Positions 33,874 through 44,226 are shown, counted from the stretch's first letter. The stretch is DNA of 64,000 bases from JAJPKK01 sp963802745 (GCA_963802745.1 CAWDKL010000016.1:1-64000); one strand, 5' to 3'. The notes: generated by a model not told the origin, from the sequence alone. Translations and numbers: made by a program.

Positions 33874-35976
33874 CTAAAACGCGATCATATCATCGTCGGA
33901 AACATCGTCGGCGCCGAAACCAGGATCGTCGGGTTCGAACGGAGGCTCCAATTCACCGAAGTCGGCCGCGGCCGCCGCCGGCACGGGTGGCTCGGCATCG
34001 AGGCCCGGCTGCCGCACCGCCACGATCTCCGCGCCGGGAAACCGCGCCAGCACGCTGCGCACCAGCGGATGGTCCTGGACGCCGCGCTTGAACGCCTCGT
34101 GGCTCGCGTCACGCTGTGCCTTGAAGGTCGGCTCGCCGGGCTCCGCCGAGACCGCGACCATCCAGCGCCGCCCGGTCAGCGCCGTGAGGCGGCGGCCGAG
34201 ATCGCCGATCAGCGTCTTGGCGGCGCTGGGCTCCAGCGCGATCTCGAGCTTGCCGTCCTCGAACCGCACCAGACGCACATCACGTTCGAGCGCCATCTTC
34301 AGATTGAGGTCCCGCCGCTCGCCCGCGAAAGCGATCAGGTCGGCAAATCGCGTGAAGCGGGGCGATGCGGGATTGGGATCGGGATCGGGCGCGGACACTG
34401 CTTGCCGGCCGGCCGGTTCGCGCGGTGCGGCAGCTGCCGCCGGCGCCGCCCGACTCGGCGCCGCCGCGCCGGCGAGCGGTGCGCGCGCCGCGTTGGCGGG
34501 AACGGCTTCTGTGAGCGCCGGCCGCACCGCGGGCGCGGATGGCGCGGGACTGGAGGCGCGCGGAGCTACCTCACGCGGTGCCGGGTCGGCGGGACTTGCC
34601 CCACCGGATCTCGCCCACGAAATGTCTTCCCCGGCATAAGCTGCCGGGGCCGCATGAGACGCCGGCCCAGCCGACCGCGGGCCCGAATCGCGCTCCGCCG
34701 GCGCGGGCCGGCGCGGCGCTTCGCCGATCGCGCGCACCACCTCTTCGGGCGACGGCAGGTCGGCCGCATAGGCGATCCGCACCAACACCATCTCGGCGGC
34801 GGCGATCGGCCGGGCGGATTCCTTCACCTCGGCGATGCCCTTGAGCAGCATCTGCCAGGTTCGCGACAGCACCCGCATGGACAGTCCGGCGGCGAAATCG
34901 CGGCCGCGCTTGCGTTCCATCTCGGCGAGTGCGCGGTCGTCGGCGACCGCCGGCACCACCTTCACGCGGGTGACGAAATGCGTGAACGCGGCCAAATCCA
35001 TCAGCACCACCAGCGGGTCGGCGCCGGAATCATATTGATCGCGCAATTCGCCGAGCGCGCGGGCGATGTCGCCGTGCATCAGCGCGTCGAACAGGTCGAT
35101 GACGCGGTTGCGGTCGGCGAGGCCGAGCATCTGGCGCACGTCGTCGGCCCGCACCGTCCCGGCCGCATGCGAAATGGCTTGGTCGAGCAGCGATAGGGAA
35201 TCCCGCACCGAGCCTTCGGCCGCGCGGGCGATCAGCACGAGCGCTTCCGGCTCCGCCGCCACGCCTTCCTTGGCAAGAATTCCTTCCAGATGCGTCACCA
35301 TGCGGTCGGCGTCGATGCGGCGCAAATCGAAGCGCTGGCAGCGCGACAGCACGGTGATCGGCACTTCGCGGATTTCCGTGGTGGCGAAGATGAATTTGGC
35401 GTGCGGCGGCGGCTCTTCAAGCGTCTTCAACAAGGCGTTGAAGGCCGGGTTGGTCAGCATGTGCACCTCGTCAAGGATATAGACCTTGTAGCGCGCGCTG
35501 ACGGGTGCATAGCGGATGGCGTCGTTGATCTGGCGGATGTCGTCGACGCCGTTATGGGAGGCCGCGTCCATTTCCAAAACATCGACGTGGCGGCTTTCGA
35601 TGATCGGCGCGCAATGGATGCCAAGCTTCGGCATATGGATCGTCGGCCCCGGGATCGAGCCGTCGGGCAATTGGTAGTTCAAGCCGCGGGCGAGGATGCG
35701 CGCCGTCGTGGTCTTACCGACGCCGCGCACGCCGGTCAGGATCCAGGCCTGCGGAATCCGCCCGGTCGCGAACGCATTGGTCAGCGTCCGCACCATGGCT
35801 TCCTGGCCGATCAGGTCGTCGAACGTCGCCGGCCGGTATTTCCGCGCCAGCACCCGGTAACCAACGCCCACGGGGGCGGGCGGCGTTTCGAGGCCGAGAG
35901 CCGGCTCAGCAAGGTGCCGGGCGGGATCGGCGGCGCTTGCTGCCTCGGCTTCGCTCATGTGGCGGGCTTCGCTCAT
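33874..35976 (-). CDS. dnaX: DNA polymerase III subunit gamma/tau
   Basis: Clamp-loader ATPase of 700 residues. AAA+ motifs: Walker A in GVRGVGKTTTARILA, Walker B in YILDEVHMLTNPAFNALLKT, sensor 1 in FATTEIREVP and the SRC motif in LSRCQRFDLRR. Domain III covers roughly residues 260-400, followed by an Ala/Pro-rich linker (about 430-560) and the tau C-terminal domain (FADLIAFAGERRDLNLKMAL, near 570). The zinc-module region (GPTIHMPKLGIHCAPIIES) keeps one Cys rather than four, as I recall for related alphaproteobacteria. The start at 35976 follows CGGAGG; a second ATG is at residue 7. The SRP RNA lies upstream. Confidence 0.97.
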   Translation of the reverse strand: MSEARHMSEAEAASAADPARHLAEPALGLETPPAPVGVGYRVLARKYRPATFDDLIGQEAMVRTLTNAFATGRIPQAWILTGVRGVGKTTTARILARGLNYQLPDGSIPGPTIHMPKLGIHCAPIIESRHVDVLEMDAASHNGVDDIRQINDAIRYAPVSARYKVYILDEVHMLTNPAFNALLKTLEEPPPHAKFIFATTEIREVPITVLSRCQRFDLRRIDADRMVTHLEGILAKEGVAAEPEALVLIARAAEGSVRDSLSLLDQAISHAAGTVRADDVRQMLGLADRNRVIDLFDALMHGDIARALGELRDQYDSGADPLVVLMDLAAFTHFVTRVKVVPAVADDRALAEMERKRGRDFAAGLSMRVLSRTWQMLLKGIAEVKESARPIAAAEMVLVRIAYAADLPSPEEVVRAIGEAPRRPAPAERDSGPRSAGPASHAAPAAYAGEDISWARSGGASPADPAPREVAPRASSPAPSAPAVRPALTEAVPANAARAPLAGAAAPSRAAPAAAAAPREPAGRQAVSAPDPDPNPASPRFTRFADLIAFAGERRDLNLKMALERDVRLVRFEDGKLEIALEPSAAKTLIGDLGRRLTALTGRRWMVAVSAEPGEPTFKAQRDASHEAFKRGVQDHPLVRSVLARFPGAEIVAVRQPGLDAEPPVPAAAAADFGELEPPFEPDDPGFGADDVSDDDMIAF

Positions 35977-36306
35977 CGTGCCTCCGGCCGCCGCAATGCG
36001 CCATGCGTGGTATTCGCGCGCCGCCGCTTAGGGCGCTGACCCTCGGATACACTCCAGCCGATCATTGCTGCGTAGGCTCGCCGTTTCGCGGTGGGGCTGG
36101 CATGTCGTACCCTTCAGCGGCGTTCCGGGGCGCCATCACGCATCGGCTGGTCGCCGGCGAGTAAACATTGCAGCCCCGCTCTGGGGCAACCCCGAGATCG
36201 GTCGCGCGCACCCGCAACCCCAAGGCCACAAAATGATGCGCCTTCATTCCGGCGTTCGGCTCGCGCCATCGTCGGAATGCGAAGCAACGCATAGGTCAGG
36301 ACACTA
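35977..36306. other. Region between ffs and dnaX, no gene recognised
   Basis: About 330 bases that should hold the dnaX promoter and the downstream flank of the SRP RNA gene. No protein frame is supported by a ribosome binding site or motif. Both bordering genes read leftward. Confidence 0.5.
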
Positions 36307-36401
36307 GGAGGTTGACGAGCGACCCGAACCGGAGCTCGTTAGGGCTGCTTCCTTCCGGACCTGACCCGGTTGGCGAGTGGCCCGTCCACCGCCAACCTCC
36401 C
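36307..36401 (-). ncRNA. ffs: Signal recognition particle RNA (4.5S, small bacterial type)
   Basis: The minus strand contains the invariant Ffh-binding core GGTCAGGTCCGGAAGGAAGCAGCC (36347-36370 region), with the GGAA-type tetraloop hairpin. The ends GGAGGTTGGCG and CGTCAACCTCC pair to close a hairpin of about 95 nucleotides. This is the protein-targeting RNA that binds Ffh. Location next to dnaX is normal in alphaproteobacteria. The ends are estimated from pairing. Confidence 0.93.
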
Positions 36402-36577
36402 GCGGCCAATATCGGCGCAACCGCGCCGGATTGCAAGCTGGACATGAGCTGGGGTCGTAAGCTTTGGGAGGCCGGGCGTCTCGCCCGCGTCCTGCGGATG
36501 CGCGATTTTTCCCTTGTCATCACCTCCGGTGTGCGGGATCGTGCGGACCGACCGCGTCGTGACCCCCGGATGCTGCC

Positions 36578-37810
36578 GTGTTCAAACTGATGTTCCCGAT
36601 GATCCCTTGCACCGCCGCGGTGCTGCTGCTCGCCGGCTGCGGGGGGGACAATCATTATGTACCGCCGCCGCCGCCGCGGGTGAGCGTGGCGATGCCGGCG
36701 CAGCAAGCGGTGACGCGCTATCTTGAGGCGACCGGCAACACGGTGGCGGTGAATACCGCCGACCTGGTGGCGCGGGTGCCGGGCTTCATCAAGGAGATCA
36801 ACTACCGGGACGGCGACCTGGTCAAGAAGGGCACGCTGCTGTTTACCATCGAGCCCGAGCCCTATCAGCTCAAGCTCGACCAGGCGAAGGCCGCCGAGAG
36901 CGGGGCACGGGCGTCGCTCAAGCAGGCGCAGACCGCATTTGAGCGGCAGGAGCAGTTGGTCACCCGGCAGGCGGCGACGCAGGCCACTTACGATCAGGCG
37001 CTGGCCACCCGCGACGGCGGGCAAGCGAGCCTCAGCCAGGCCGAAGCGGCGACGCGGCTGGCCGCACTCGATTTCGACTATGCCCATGTGACCGCACCGT
37101 TCGACGGCGTGGTGACGGCGCGGCAGGTCTCCATCGGCCAATATGTCGGCAGCGGCACGCCGACCGTGCTGGCGACCATCATTCAGCTCAACCCGATCTA
37201 TGTGAACTTCAACGTCAGCGAGGCCGACGTGTTGCGGGTGCGCGCCGAGATGAAGCGGCTCGGGCTGATGCCGGAGGATTTGCGGAAGGTGCCGGTCGAA
37301 GTCGGCCTGCAATCGGAAACCGGCTACCCGCATGTCGGCACACTCGATTACACCTCGCCCTCCATCAACCCGTCAACCGGCACGCTGCTTGTGCGCGGGG
37401 TGTTTCAAAACGCGAACCGCGCCTTGCTGCCGGGGTTCTTCGTGCGGGTGCGGGTGCCGTTCGGCGAACCGCAGAACGATCTCCTGGTGCCCGACCAGGC
37501 GATCGGCAGCAACCAGGGCGGGCGCTATGTGCTGGTGCTCGACAAAGACGACGTGGTGGCACAGCGCAAAGTCGAGACCGGTCCGCGGGTCGGCGACTTG
37601 CGGGTCATCGAGTCCGGCCTGACCCCGCAGGATCGCGTGGTAGTCGCCGGCATGCTGCGCGCCGTTCCGGGCCAGAAGGTCGATCCGCAGATGCAGACGA
37701 TCGCGGCCGTTCCGCAAACCGCACCCGGGCAATCCTCACCAGCGCCTGCCGCACCAGCGCCTGCCGCACCAGCGCCTGCCGCACCGGCACCCGGCGCCGG
37801 CAAGCCGTAG
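36578..37810 (+). CDS. RND efflux periplasmic adaptor, lipoprotein (AcrA/MexA type)
   Basis: Adaptor subunit of about 410 residues. It has a lipoprotein signal with lipobox LLAGC, then an Ala/Pro linker. The first lipoyl half is GFIKEINYRDGDLVKKGTLL, followed by a helical hairpin (AKAAESGARASLKQAQTAF) and the second half (TAPFDGVVTARQVSIGQYVG). The beta-barrel and membrane-proximal domain follow (LLPGFFVRVRVPFGEPQNDL, GGRYVLVLDKDDVVAQRKVE). The C-terminus is a repetitive Pro/Ala tail (PAPAAPAPAAPAPAAP). The start is unclear: a GTG at 36578 or an ATG at 36590. It lies 13 bases upstream of the permease, one operon. Confidence 0.93.
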   Translation: MFKLMFPMIPCTAAVLLLAGCGGDNHYVPPPPPRVSVAMPAQQAVTRYLEATGNTVAVNTADLVARVPGFIKEINYRDGDLVKKGTLLFTIEPEPYQLKLDQAKAAESGARASLKQAQTAFERQEQLVTRQAATQATYDQALATRDGGQASLSQAEAATRLAALDFDYAHVTAPFDGVVTARQVSIGQYVGSGTPTVLATIIQLNPIYVNFNVSEADVLRVRAEMKRLGLMPEDLRKVPVEVGLQSETGYPHVGTLDYTSPSINPSTGTLLVRGVFQNANRALLPGFFVRVRVPFGEPQNDLLVPDQAIGSNQGGRYVLVLDKDDVVAQRKVETGPRVGDLRVIESGLTPQDRVVVAGMLRAVPGQKVDPQMQTIAAVPQTAPGQSSPAPAAPAPAAPAPAAPAPGAGKP

Positions 37811-37823
37811 CGCGGACGCACCC

Positions 37824-40800
37824 GTGATCTCCAAATTCTTCATCGAACGGCCGGTGCTCGCCAACGTTTTGGCGATCCTGATGATCGTGATCGGCTTGGT
37901 GGCGCTATTTCGGCTGCCGGTCGCGCAATATCCCGACGTGGTGCCGCCCACCGTGCAGGTCACGACGCGCTATCCCGGCGCCAGCGCCCGCACCGTGATC
38001 GATACGGTGGCGCTGCCGATCGAGCAGCAGGTCAACGGCACCGAAGGCATGATCTACATGCAGTCCTATTCGGGCGCCGACGGGACTTATACGTTGACCG
38101 TGACATTCCGCATCGGTACCGATCTGAATTTTGCGCAAGTCCTGGTGCAGAACCGGGTCTCGGCCGCGTTGTCCACTCTGCCCCAGGCCGTGCAAGTGCA
38201 GGGCGTCAATGTGCAGAAGAAATCCACCGCGATTCTGCAGATCGTGACGCTGACCTCGCCGGACGGCCGCTACGACAGCCTGTATTTGAGCAATTTCGCC
38301 ACCATCCGGCTGAAGGACGAAATCTCGCGGCTGCCCGGCGTCGGCAACACCAACGTGTTCGGTGCCGGCCAGTATTCGATGCGGGTGTGGCTCGACCCGG
38401 AAAAGATGCAGGCACGCGCCCTCAACACGCAAGACGTGATCTCCGCACTGCAGCAGCAGAGCACGCAGGTCACGGCCGGGCAGATCGGCATGCCGCCGGC
38501 GCCGGACGGCCAGGCATTCCAATACACCCTTAACGTCGAAGGCCGGCTCAGCGATCCGGCTCAGTTCGCCGACGTGATCGTGAAGACCGCATCCGACGGC
38601 GGCATCACCCGGGTGCGCGACATCGGCCGGGTCGAACTCGGCGCCCAGACCTATGGCCAAGTGTTCAACCTCGACGGCAAGCCGGCCGCCGGGCTTGCGA
38701 TCTACCAGCTGCCGGGAGCGAACGCGCTCGATGTCGGCAACGAGGTTCGCGACCGGATGGCGCAGCTTGCGCGCGATTTTCCCCAAGGGGTCGTCTACGG
38801 CATCCCGTTCGACACCACGACCTTTGTCAAACAGGCGATCGACGAAGTCTACAAGACGCTTTACGAGGCGGCGATCCTGGTGCTGATCGTCATCCTGGTG
38901 TTCCTGCAGGACTGGCGCGCCACGCTGGTGCCTGCCACCACGGTGCCGGTGACCATCATCGGGGCGTTCGCCGCCATGGCGGCGCTCGGCTTCACGGTCA
39001 ATCTCTCGACCCTGTTCGCCATCATCCTCGCCATCGGCATCGTGGTGGACGACGCCATCGTGGTGGTCGAGGGGGCGGCCCACAATATCGAGAAGGGCAT
39101 GAGCGGCCACGATGCCGCGATCCGCGCCATGGACGAGCTATTGGGACCGATCATCGGCATCACGCTGGTGCTGATGGCGGTGTTCCTCCCCGCTTCGTTC
39201 CTGCCCGGATTGACCGGGCGCATGTATGCGCAATTCGCCCTGGTGATCGCCGCGACCGCGATGCTGAGCGCCATCAACGCGGTCACGCTCAAACCGACGC
39301 AAAGCGCCATGTGGCTGCGCCCGCCGGTCCCGCCGGAGCAGCGCAACCTGTTCTACCGCGCCTTCAACGCGGTTTACGGGCGGCTGGAGCGTGGCTACGC
39401 GGCGCTGATCGCCCGGATGGCGCGGCGCTCCGGCGCCATGGTGGGGCTCGCGCTCGCCATCATCGGCCTGTCGTTTTACGGCTTCACCCGGGTCGCCACC
39501 GGCTTCCTGCCGATCGAGGACCAGGGCTATCTGCTCGCCAGCGTGCAGCTGCCCGACGGCGCCTCATCTGGAGCGTACCCAAAAAGTGCTCGACCGGGTG
39601 ACCGAAATCGCCCGTGCCACGCCCGGGGTGGCGCAGGTGATCGCGATTGCGGGCGTCTCCGCGCTCGACAACAATGCGACGCTCGCCAATGGCGGCGTCG
39701 CCTACATCATCCTCAAGGATTGGAGCGAGCGCGGCAAGGGACAGGATTTGCGCAGCCTGTTCGTCGGCCTCAACCGTTCGCTGGGCGAGATCGAGGAGGC
39801 CAAAACCCTGGTGCTGCCGCCGCCGGCGATCCAAGGCATCGGCGCCGGCGCCGGTTCCACCATGCAAATTCAACTGCGCGACGGCAGCTTCGATCTGTTC
39901 AAGCTGCAGGGTGCGGTGGATGCGATCGTCGCCAATGCGCTGACCCAGTCGAGCCTGCAGCGGGTGATGGCGCCGTTTCGTTCCGATGCGCCGCAATATA
40001 CGATCGAGGTCGACCGGGTGAAGACGGAGAACGTCCACGTCACGCTCGACCAGGTGTTTTCTACGCTCGCCGCCTATGTGGGTTCGAGCTATGTGGACCA
40101 GTTCAACAAGTTCGGCCGCACCTTCCAGATCTACGTACAGGCGGATTCGCGATTCCGCCTGCGCCCGGAGGACATCCGCAATCTGACGGTGCGCAACACG
40201 ATGGGCGACATGATCCCGCTCGGCACGCTGGTGCGGTTCGAGCCGACCGTCGGGGCGCCGCTGATCAGTCTGTACAACCTCTATCCGTCCGCCACCATCG
40301 TGGCGCTGCCGGCGCCGGGCTTCTCGACCGGCCAGACCATGCGGCTGATGGAAGAGATCGCGGGGCGGACGCTGCCGCCCGGCATGGGCTTCGAATGGAC
40401 CGCAATGTCGTACCAGGAAAAGCTGGTCGGCAATCAGATGTACTACGTGTTCGCGCTGGCGCTGCTGCTGGTCTATCTCGTGCTGGCCGGCCAATATGAG
40501 AGCTGGTACGCGCCGCTGTCGGTGATCCTCGCGGTGCCGCTGTCGCTCATCGGGCCGGTCGCGGCGCTCAACGGGTTGAAGATCGACAACAATCTCTATG
40601 TGCAGATCGGCCTGGTGCTGCTGATCGCGCTGTCGGCCAAGAATGCGATCCTGATCGTCGAAGTGGCGCGCGCGCTGCGTTCCGCCGGCACCCCGATCGT
40701 GGAAGCGGCGATGGATGCCGCCGCGCGCCCGGTTCCGCCCGATCCTGATGACGTCGTTTGCCTTCATCCTCGGGGTGGCGCCGCTGGTGGTCGCGACCGG

Positions 40801-40975
40801 CGCCGGCGCCAGCGCCCGCGCCTCGATCGGCATCACGGTGTTCTCCGGCATGCTGGCATCGACCTGCCTGGCGGTGCTGTTCGTGCCGTCGTTCTTTGTC
40901 GTGGTGCAGGGCTTTGAGGAATGGCGCGCCAAGGCGCGTAGCGCCCGGCGGGTGCTGCCGGCGGCCCGCGGGTAG
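37824..40975 (+). CDS. RND multidrug efflux permease (AcrB/MexB, HAE1 type), two frameshifts
   Basis: Inner-membrane pump of about 1050 residues when joined. It opens ISKFFIERPVLANVLAILMI and has porter motifs and the TM4 relay in IGIVVDDAIVVVEGAAHNIE. The first frame runs to about 39568, where PDGAS must continue as LERTQKVLDRVTEIARATPG. A second shift near 40733 joins AAMDAA to RARFRPILMTSFAFILGVAP and the stop at 40975. Both shifts are single-base and the protein on each side is well conserved, so this is one gene, damaged or mis-sequenced. GTG start. No outer-membrane channel gene follows. Confidence 0.9.
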
Positions 40976-41357
40976 CCGATAAGGCAATACGGGATCGGTC
41001 TTCGACAATTCGGGCGCAGCGCTTACATTGATTGCTGAACGCATTCCGGATGGGTCGTTTATGATGCATGATGCGTCCGGATGGGCGGCGATCGAGAGGG
41101 CACGACCATGAGAGGCATTGATGGCACGGGAAATTTTGGATGCTCTCCGAAGACTGGAACAGGTGCCGACCGACGATACCGACCGGCCTTGTGAAACTGC
41201 CACGCCTTGATTTCGGCATCTGAGTATTATCGAGTAAAGCGGCCGGTGCCACTTACCAGGCGTACATCTTGCTTCTCGCTGCGTTGATGACCGAGCGGCC
41301 GATTCGGCCATGCCAACAATTGGTGGTCCTGCCGCCAACAACCACCGCACCGATCCC
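40976..41357. other. Intergenic region, no gene recognised
   Basis: About 380 bases between the RND permease and aat. Frames present lack ribosome binding sites and recognisable motifs on both strands. It presumably holds the aat promoter. Confidence 0.5.
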
Positions 41358-42041
41358 ATGGCCAGTCGCGACTCCCCTCCTCATATCGAAATCACCCCCG
41401 AGGTGTTGCTCAAAGCCTATGCGTGCGGCATTTTTCCGATGGCCGAGAGCGCGGACGATCCGGCGCTGTATTGGATCGAGCCGGAGTTGCGCGGCATCAT
41501 TCCGCTCGAAGGCTTCCATGTGCCCTCAAGGCTGGCGCGCACCGTGCGGGCGGAACCGTTCGCCGTCGTCTGCAATCGCGATTTCGATGCCGTGATCGAC
41601 GGCTGCGCGGAGCCCGGCCCGGGCCGGCGGCGCACCTGGATCAACGAACGCATCCGCGCGCTTTATGGCAAACTCTACCAGATCGGCCACTGTCATACCG
41701 TCGAGGTCTATGACGGCGATGCCCTCGTGGGCGGCCTCTATGGGGTGAGCTTGGGACGCACGTTTTTTGGCGAGAGCATGTTTCATCGCACCCGCGATGC
41801 TTCGAAGATCGCGTTGGTGCATCTGGTGGCGCGGCTGCGGGCCGGCGGGTTCCGGCTGCTGGACACCCAATTCGTTACGCCACACCTAAAAACCTTCGGC
41901 GCCATGGAGGTCCACCGCCGGCACTATCATCAGCTGCTGGCCGATGGATTGAAGGGCGAAGCGGATTTCAGCGTGTTCCGGCCGGGCAAGGCATTATCCG
42001 GAGACGAGGCGCTTGCGCGCGCCGTCATGCCGGCGCGATAG
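41358..42041 (+). CDS. aat: Leucyl/phenylalanyl-tRNA-protein transferase
   Basis: Enzyme of the N-end rule pathway: it adds Leu or Phe to proteins with N-terminal Arg or Lys, marking them for ClpAP. 227 residues. Motifs: LLKAYACGIFPMAESADDPA, YWIEPELRGIIPLEGFHVP, TWINERIRALYGKLYQIGHC, GLYGVSLGRTFFGESMFHR and DTQFVTPHLKTFGAMEVHRR. The start is at MASRDSPPHIEITPE; upstream codons in frame do not fit the family. The gene converges on a DUF2155 gene, the usual neighbour in alphaproteobacteria. Confidence 0.96.
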   Translation: MASRDSPPHIEITPEVLLKAYACGIFPMAESADDPALYWIEPELRGIIPLEGFHVPSRLARTVRAEPFAVVCNRDFDAVIDGCAEPGPGRRRTWINERIRALYGKLYQIGHCHTVEVYDGDALVGGLYGVSLGRTFFGESMFHRTRDASKIALVHLVARLRAGGFRLLDTQFVTPHLKTFGAMEVHRRHYHQLLADGLKGEADFSVFRPGKALSGDEALARAVMPAR

Positions 42042-42072
42042 CGGATCGTAATCCCCCCGCTAGCGGAACGAA

Positions 42073-42927
42073 TCAGCGCGCGCCGGCGGGCGGGCGCGGC
42101 TGGCGCTGGCTCGTTTGCCGCGGCGGCGCCGCTGAAGCCGGCGCCGGTTGGGCCTCCGCGACGGGCGGCGCCCCGCCTTTGCAGTCGGTGAGCCAGACAT
42201 CGTAGATCGGGTGCTCGACGGCATGAAGGCCGGGGCTGGTGGCGAACATCCAGCCGGTAAAGATCCGCCGCACCTCGCCTTGCAGCGTCACTTCCTCGAC
42301 CTCGACGAAACCGTCGGTCAGCGGGGTTTCGGTCGGCGGCCGCGAGTAGCAGACGCGGGCCGTGACCCGAAGCGCGCCGAATTGCACGGTCTCGCCGATC
42401 GTCGTCGCGAACGTCGTGATGCGTCCGGTGATCTTGTCCAAGCCGGAGAACATGGCGGTCGGATTGGCGATCCGCCGCGGTGGCGGGGCCGTGACGACAA
42501 CGTCGGGCGTTGCCGCCGCCGGAGCCGAGCCACCGCCGCGCGGCTGGGGCGAATTGGGCGACTGCGGCGGAACAGCGGCTTGTGCAGGCGGTGGCGCCGC
42601 ACCTTGCCGCGGCGGCGCGGCGGCGGCAGGCGCGGGCAATTCTTCGCTTTGGATGGCAGGACGCGCCGGGGCTACCGGCTGCGGCCTGACCGGAGCCGGC
42701 AAGCCCTGCGCAGGGTATCCTTGCGTAGGATATCCTTGCGTAGGGTACCCTTGTGAAGGATAGCCCTGCGAAGGGTACCCTTGCGGGGGGTATCCTTGTG
42801 GAGGCCGTGGGCCCACCGTGCCGGGCGGCCGCGGAGGATCGAAGGGACCGAATTGCGCGCAGGCCATGCCGGCCGACAGGAGCGCGGTCCCGAAAACGAT
42901 TGTCGCGATGGAGCGGCCGAACATCAT
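42073..42927 (-). CDS. DUF2155 domain-containing secreted protein
   Basis: 284 residues. A signal peptide (IATIVFGTALLSAGMACAQ) is followed by a low-complexity Pro/Gln/Gly/Tyr region with seven near-identical pentapeptides (QGYPP, QGYPS, QGYPT, QGYPA) and an Ala/Pro-rich stretch. The C-terminal DUF2155 domain reads AMFSGLDKITGRITTFATTI, FGALRVTARVCYSRPPTE, EEVTLQGEVRRIFTGWMFA, HAVEHPIYDVWLTDC. DUF2155 is an alphaproteobacterial family of unknown envelope function, typically next to aat and an NDUFA12-like gene. Short ATG-rich start (MMFGRS). Confidence 0.92.
   Translation of the reverse strand: MMFGRSIATIVFGTALLSAGMACAQFGPFDPPRPPGTVGPRPPQGYPPQGYPSQGYPSQGYPTQGYPTQGYPAQGLPAPVRPQPVAPARPAIQSEELPAPAAAAPPRQGAAPPPAQAAVPPQSPNSPQPRGGGSAPAAATPDVVVTAPPPRRIANPTAMFSGLDKITGRITTFATTIGETVQFGALRVTARVCYSRPPTETPLTDGFVEVEEVTLQGEVRRIFTGWMFATSPGLHAVEHPIYDVWLTDCKGGAPPVAEAQPAPASAAPPRQTSQRQPRPPAGAR
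42698..42802. repeat. Seven tandem 15-base repeats within the DUF2155 gene
   Basis: Units of the form GGGTATCCTTGCGTA start at 42698, 42713, 42728, 42743, 42758, 42773 and 42788. They encode the pentapeptide QGYPx on the minus strand. Since each unit is 15 bases, copy-number change keeps the frame. The region is likely variable between strains. Confidence 0.9.
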
Positions 42928-43063
42928 GAGGCGAAAGCCGATTCAACGTGCGCCCGACGGCGCGATGCCGCCATTAACCATCCGATTGCGGCACCGGCAG
43001 GGCGCCGGGCGGCGGCGCGCCTCCATAACTGCCTACCGGGGCTTTGCTTGGATCGATCGGCGC

Positions 43064-43993
43064 TCACTGGTGTGAGAACATCGACCGGCCCGGCACGTCA
43101 ACGCGTGCACGCAGGACGGTGGCACTGTAGGATTCGGTAATGTACAGGTCGCGGCGGTCGGCGCCGCCATAGGCGACATTGGTGGTGTAGATCCCCTCCG
43201 GCGAACGGATCGCGATCACCGGATCGCCCAGGCGATTGCAGATCCACACCACGCCATAACCGGCATGCGCGATGGTCAGGCCGTCTTCGTCGTTGAGCGC
43301 AAGACCGTCCGGACCGGCCAGGCCGCCGGAAAGCTGCACGAAGACGCCGACCTTGGTGGCGGTGCCGTCGGGCAGCAGCCGCACCCGCCAGACGCAATTG
43401 GCGCGGGTGACGGCGAGATAGAGCACATTTTCCTGCGCATTCAGCACCAGCCCGTTGGGCGAGGGTACGTTGTCGAGAATTTTGTCGATCTGGCCATTGG
43501 TGCGCAGGCGGAATACGCGGCCGGTCGGGTCATGCATGCCGGATTGGCCTTGGTCGGTGAAATACAAATCGCCGTTCGAGGCAAACACCAGATCGTTGCA
43601 GCCGCGAAATCGCTCCAGCCGCGCCCGCTCCAACAGCGGCGTCACGGCGCCGCTTCCCGGATCGACCGTCACGATGCCGTTGCGGTAGTCGGCGACGAAT
43701 ATCCGCCCGTCCTTATGGATTTTCAGCCCGTTGGGTTCGCCGTCATATTCGGTGACGACGCTGACGCTGCCGTCGGGGGTGGTCTTGAAAATGCGCCCAT
43801 GCGCGATGTCGACGCAGTAGAGATTGCCGGCGCGATCGAACGACGGCCCTTCGAGAAAAGCCGCGACCGGCACGCCCGGATGCTGCTGCCGCGCCCACGG
43901 CGTCAGATCCGCCGCCTTGTCGCGGCGCAGGTGCTCCGGCAGCCGCATGAACACTTCGGCTTCGATGATTTTGCACGGCGTCAAATGATACAT
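43064..43993 (-). CDS. SMP-30/gluconolactonase family beta-propeller protein
   Basis: About 309 residues, six-bladed propeller lactonase-like protein. Motifs: FLEGPSFDRAGNLYCVDIAH (metal Glu region), YDGEPNGLKIHKDGRIFVAD, GCNDLVFASNGDLYFTDQGQ, SPNGLVLNAQENVLYLAVT (metal Asn), and GPDGLALNDEDGLTIAHAGY (catalytic Asp region). Members hydrolyse sugar or other lactones; the substrate is not evident. It lies downstream of the AtuA-like operon on the same strand with about 230 bases and a repeat between, so it may serve the same pathway. The start at MYHLTPCKIIEAEVF is preferred over 44011, which is also possible. Confidence 0.87.
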   Translation of the reverse strand: MYHLTPCKIIEAEVFMRLPEHLRRDKAADLTPWARQQHPGVPVAAFLEGPSFDRAGNLYCVDIAHGRIFKTTPDGSVSVVTEYDGEPNGLKIHKDGRIFVADYRNGIVTVDPGSGAVTPLLERARLERFRGCNDLVFASNGDLYFTDQGQSGMHDPTGRVFRLRTNGQIDKILDNVPSPNGLVLNAQENVLYLAVTRANCVWRVRLLPDGTATKVGVFVQLSGGLAGPDGLALNDEDGLTIAHAGYGVVWICNRLGDPVIAIRSPEGIYTTNVAYGGADRRDLYITESYSATVLRARVDVPGRSMFSHQ

Positions 43994-44051
43994 GATGCGT
44001 TCTCTATCCATCAGACCGGAAGACCGGATTTCGGCCAGGTCGGAGCATCGT

Positions 44052-44200
44052 AGGATGTGCAAAGGCGCGCTCTTCGCGCGCCGTGCGCACCTGCGACGCC
44101 GCCGGCGGTCACGGCGCCCGCGTTTCGTGACTCCGCTTGAGGCCGTGCCGCGCTTTTCCACCCTACAATCCTGCGATTCAGGCCGGCCGGAATTTGGTAT
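44052..44200. repeat. Intergenic repeat (GTAGGATGTGCAAAGGCGCGC type)
   Basis: Begins GTAGGATGTGCAAAGGCGC (44050 on) and closes TTTTCCACCCTACAATCCTGCG near 44176. Inner palindromes include GGCGCGCTCTTCGCGCGCC. It is a relative of the elements at 8876-8942 and 24497-24671. It separates the SMP-30 gene from the AtuA-like gene. Confidence 0.7.
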
Positions 44201-44226
44201 AGGCCGGCCGAACTCGAATCGAGCCG

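Noticed and set aside
42698..42802. Tandem repeats resembling a CRISPR array
   Set aside because: Units are 15 bases with no spacers and lie in the reading frame of a coding gene.
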